Source: ZC4RG30 sp031424095
GTDB lineage: Bacteria; Pseudomonadota; Gammaproteobacteria; Steroidobacterales; Steroidobacteraceae
Assembly (NCBI GenBank): GCA_031424095.1
Contig: JANPGU010000074.1
Location: 1-14,001, forward strand
Reading direction: 5' to 3'
DNA length: 14,001 bases
In this document: positions 12,729 to 14,001 of the stretch, in pieces
Position numbering within the stretch: position 1 is the first letter of the stretch
How the letters are laid out: every line of letters begins with the position of its first letter
The notes under the pieces: generated by a model
Seen by the model: the letters and a program-made list of their open reading frames with translations, nothing else
What the model was told of the DNA's origin: nothing
The model's database searches: none
Program-made: the position numbers and the translations under genes

Positions 12729-13106
12729 GCCAGCTTTGATGGTGCGTTACGTTGGATGGCTGCGGTCGAATCCATCTCGACGGTCGATCCCGACTTCGAA
12801 TTAGTCTCACGGCGCGGATGCATTCCGGCGCGAAGGCTCGTCGAGGATCATCCAAAACTTATGAATAGCAACAAGCTTTTGATAGGACGTTCTTCGCCAC
12901 TGTGCAAGTATTTGATGACTTATTCAGTGAGCTGCCCGCTTTTCTGTCATCGACAACCGGCACCGGCACTTGTGGGCGGCGGCGCGGCGCAGGTGGCAAA
13001 ATGCTAACCAGCGTCACCCCAACCACCCACTGCACGCATTGCACTTGTGTTAGTCGAGCGGACATGCCCGGCTTGCGTGAATCATCTTGAACCTGGAGAC
13101 TTGATC
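12729..13106. other. AT-richer intergenic region between the divergent sucA side and the dioxygenase gene
   Basis: About 380 bp with no gene I can support. Short open frames on both strands show no family features. The stretch 12841-12900 has 25 G+C in 60, much below the rest of the window. It should hold the promoters of both flanking transcripts. The best candidate for sucA, on the minus strand, is TTGCAC, 17 bp, TATCAA (about 12907 to 12879); both boxes match only 4 of 6. I see no convincing plus-strand promoter. Small palindromic pieces (GTCGA..TCGAC near 12765-12781) could be operators but are weak. Confidence 0.4.
12879..12907 (-). promoter_or_regulatory. Weak candidate promoter toward sucA
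   Basis: On the minus strand TTGCAC, a 17-bp spacer and TATCAA are correctly arranged for sigma70 but match only 4 of 6 bases each. The leader to the sucA ATG would be about 280 nt and would include the 46-codon reading frame. Confidence 0.2.
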
Positions 13107-14001
13107 ATGGCGCGGATCGTACTTGGGATGGCGGTACCACACAGCGGCATGCTCGGCAGAACACCCGAAGATCTGCTGATAGACGGTGAACGCGATCGCA
13201 AGAAGACCGACTTGTGGTTCCGCAACAAGATGTGGACGTTTGCCGAGCTGGCAGCGCACAGGGCTCATGAGGAGTTCGAGAAGCAATATACCCTGACAGA
13301 GCGAACCAGCCGCTTACAGCGCTGCCAGGCGGCACTCGACACTCTGGCCCAAGTCTATAAGGACCACAAACCTGATGTGGTCATCATCCTCGGCAAGGAT
13401 CAGAAGGAGATCTTCATTGACGTATCGCCTTCGCTGGCCATTTATACCGGTGAAACCATTGAAAATGGTCCACCACAACGTCCGGTCTATGCGCCTGACC
13501 ATGCCGTAACCTACCCCGGACATCCTGAACTGGCATTGCATCTCATCAAGACGCTTCAGGCTGAAGGGTTCGACATGACTGAATTGCTGCGATGGCCAGT
13601 AAACACATGGATGAAGCCTGGTCCCAGCCATGTCGTTCCGCACGCATACGGCTTCGTATACAACCGGATCATGGAAAATGACGTTGCTCCCAATGTACCG
13701 GTTATTTTCAATTGCTTTTATCCACCGAACCAGCCATCGATGAAACGAAGCATTCATTTTGGCAAGACGCTGCTGAAAGCGATAACTTCGTGGGACGCGG
13801 ACAAGACCGTGGCCATCATCGCTTCTGGCGGTCTCTCACACTTTGTGTGTGATGAAGTGCTCGATGCAACATTTCTAAGGCTGTTCAAAAGCTGGAACTT
13901 CGACGAACTCGAAAAGATCGACGATCGGTCGTATCAGTCCGGCACCTCTGAAGTCAAACTATATGTACCAGTAATGGTTGCAGCGTCAGAGAACGGGCTC
14001 A
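13107..14001 (+). CDS. Class III extradiol ring-cleavage dioxygenase (LigB-type catalytic subunit), cut by window edge
   Basis: LigB-family enzymes use non-haem Fe(II) and O2 to open catechol-type rings (protocatechuate 4,5-cleavage, gallates, 3-O-methylgallate). The visible 298 residues start MARIVLGMAVPHSGML, with His12 as the expected first iron ligand. Others are GKDQKEIF (96-103), related to the family's GDDQxExF, GPSHVVPHAYGF (172-183) with the likely catalytic His at 175 or 179, and IFNCFYPPNQPS (200-211), followed by the conserved-looking ASGGLSHFVCDE, a typical LigB C-terminal motif. The start is firm: GGAG at 13095-13098 with an 8-nt spacer. The opening resembles methylgallate-type (DesZ-like) enzymes, but the substrate cannot be settled. 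It is divergent from sucA across about 380 bp. Its G+C (31/60 at 13381-13440) is lower than that of the left half of the window. Confidence 0.85.
   Translation, partial: MARIVLGMAVPHSGMLGRTPEDLLIDGERDRKKTDLWFRNKMWTFAELAAHRAHEEFEKQYTLTERTSRLQRCQAALDTLAQVYKDHKPDVVIILGKDQKEIFIDVSPSLAIYTGETIENGPPQRPVYAPDHAVTYPGHPELALHLIKTLQAEGFDMTELLRWPVNTWMKPGPSHVVPHAYGFVYNRIMENDVAPNVPVIFNCFYPPNQPSMKRSIHFGKTLLKAITSWDADKTVAIIASGGLSHFVCDEVLDATFLRLFKSWNFDELEKIDDRSYQSGTSEVKLYVPVMVAASENGL

Noticed and set aside
12756..13007. 83-codon plus-strand frame before the dioxygenase
   Set aside because: No family features, no ribosome binding site, odd Cys/Pro-rich end, and a different frame from the dioxygenase.

Overview
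The window reads as chromosomal DNA of a high-GC proteobacterium. The housekeeping content (Mpl, RNase D, Adk, PPi-dependent phosphofructokinase, proton pyrophosphatase) suggests a gammaproteobacterium, perhaps near the Xanthomonadales/Steroidobacterales or the methanotrophs. That placement is inferred from gene content only; there is no rRNA or other decisive marker here.

Positions 1-7603 are dense and GC-rich (sample rows: 40/60 G+C at 4501-4560, 41/60 at 6121-6180). In order they hold: the cell-wall recycling ligase mpl (minus strand, cut by the left edge); a small five-helix membrane protein just upstream of it in the same direction; rnd on the plus strand; adk on the minus strand, convergent with rnd and carrying a lysine/alanine-rich tail encoded by low-complexity DNA; then pfp and hppA on the plus strand. 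adk and pfp diverge from an 88-bp region with plausible face-to-face promoters. hppA has its own extended -10 promoter, a long hairpin in its leader and a textbook terminator. Together adk, pfp and hppA form a pyrophosphate/adenylate energy group: a reversible PPi-linked step of glycolysis, a membrane pump that makes or uses PPi, and adenylate balance.

Positions 7604-14001 look different: composition falls (34/60 at 11761-11820, 31/60 at 13381-13440, 25/60 at 12841-12900) and spacers are longer. The segment opens with a decayed IS3-type transposase remnant whose conserved motifs are spread over two reading frames. It is followed by a DoxX-family membrane protein (minus), sucB and sucA (minus, an operon for 2-oxoglutarate dehydrogenase E2 and E1), and a class III extradiol (LigB-type) dioxygenase (plus, cut by the right edge). 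sucA is broken by a one-base frameshift inside the thiamine diphosphate motif. SucB has no recognisable E3-binding domain, and no lpd gene is present. I infer, without proof, that this half is accessory or acquired DNA, and that its E1/E2 pair may be a second or decaying set.

No rRNA, tRNA, CRISPR array or intact mobile element was recognised.
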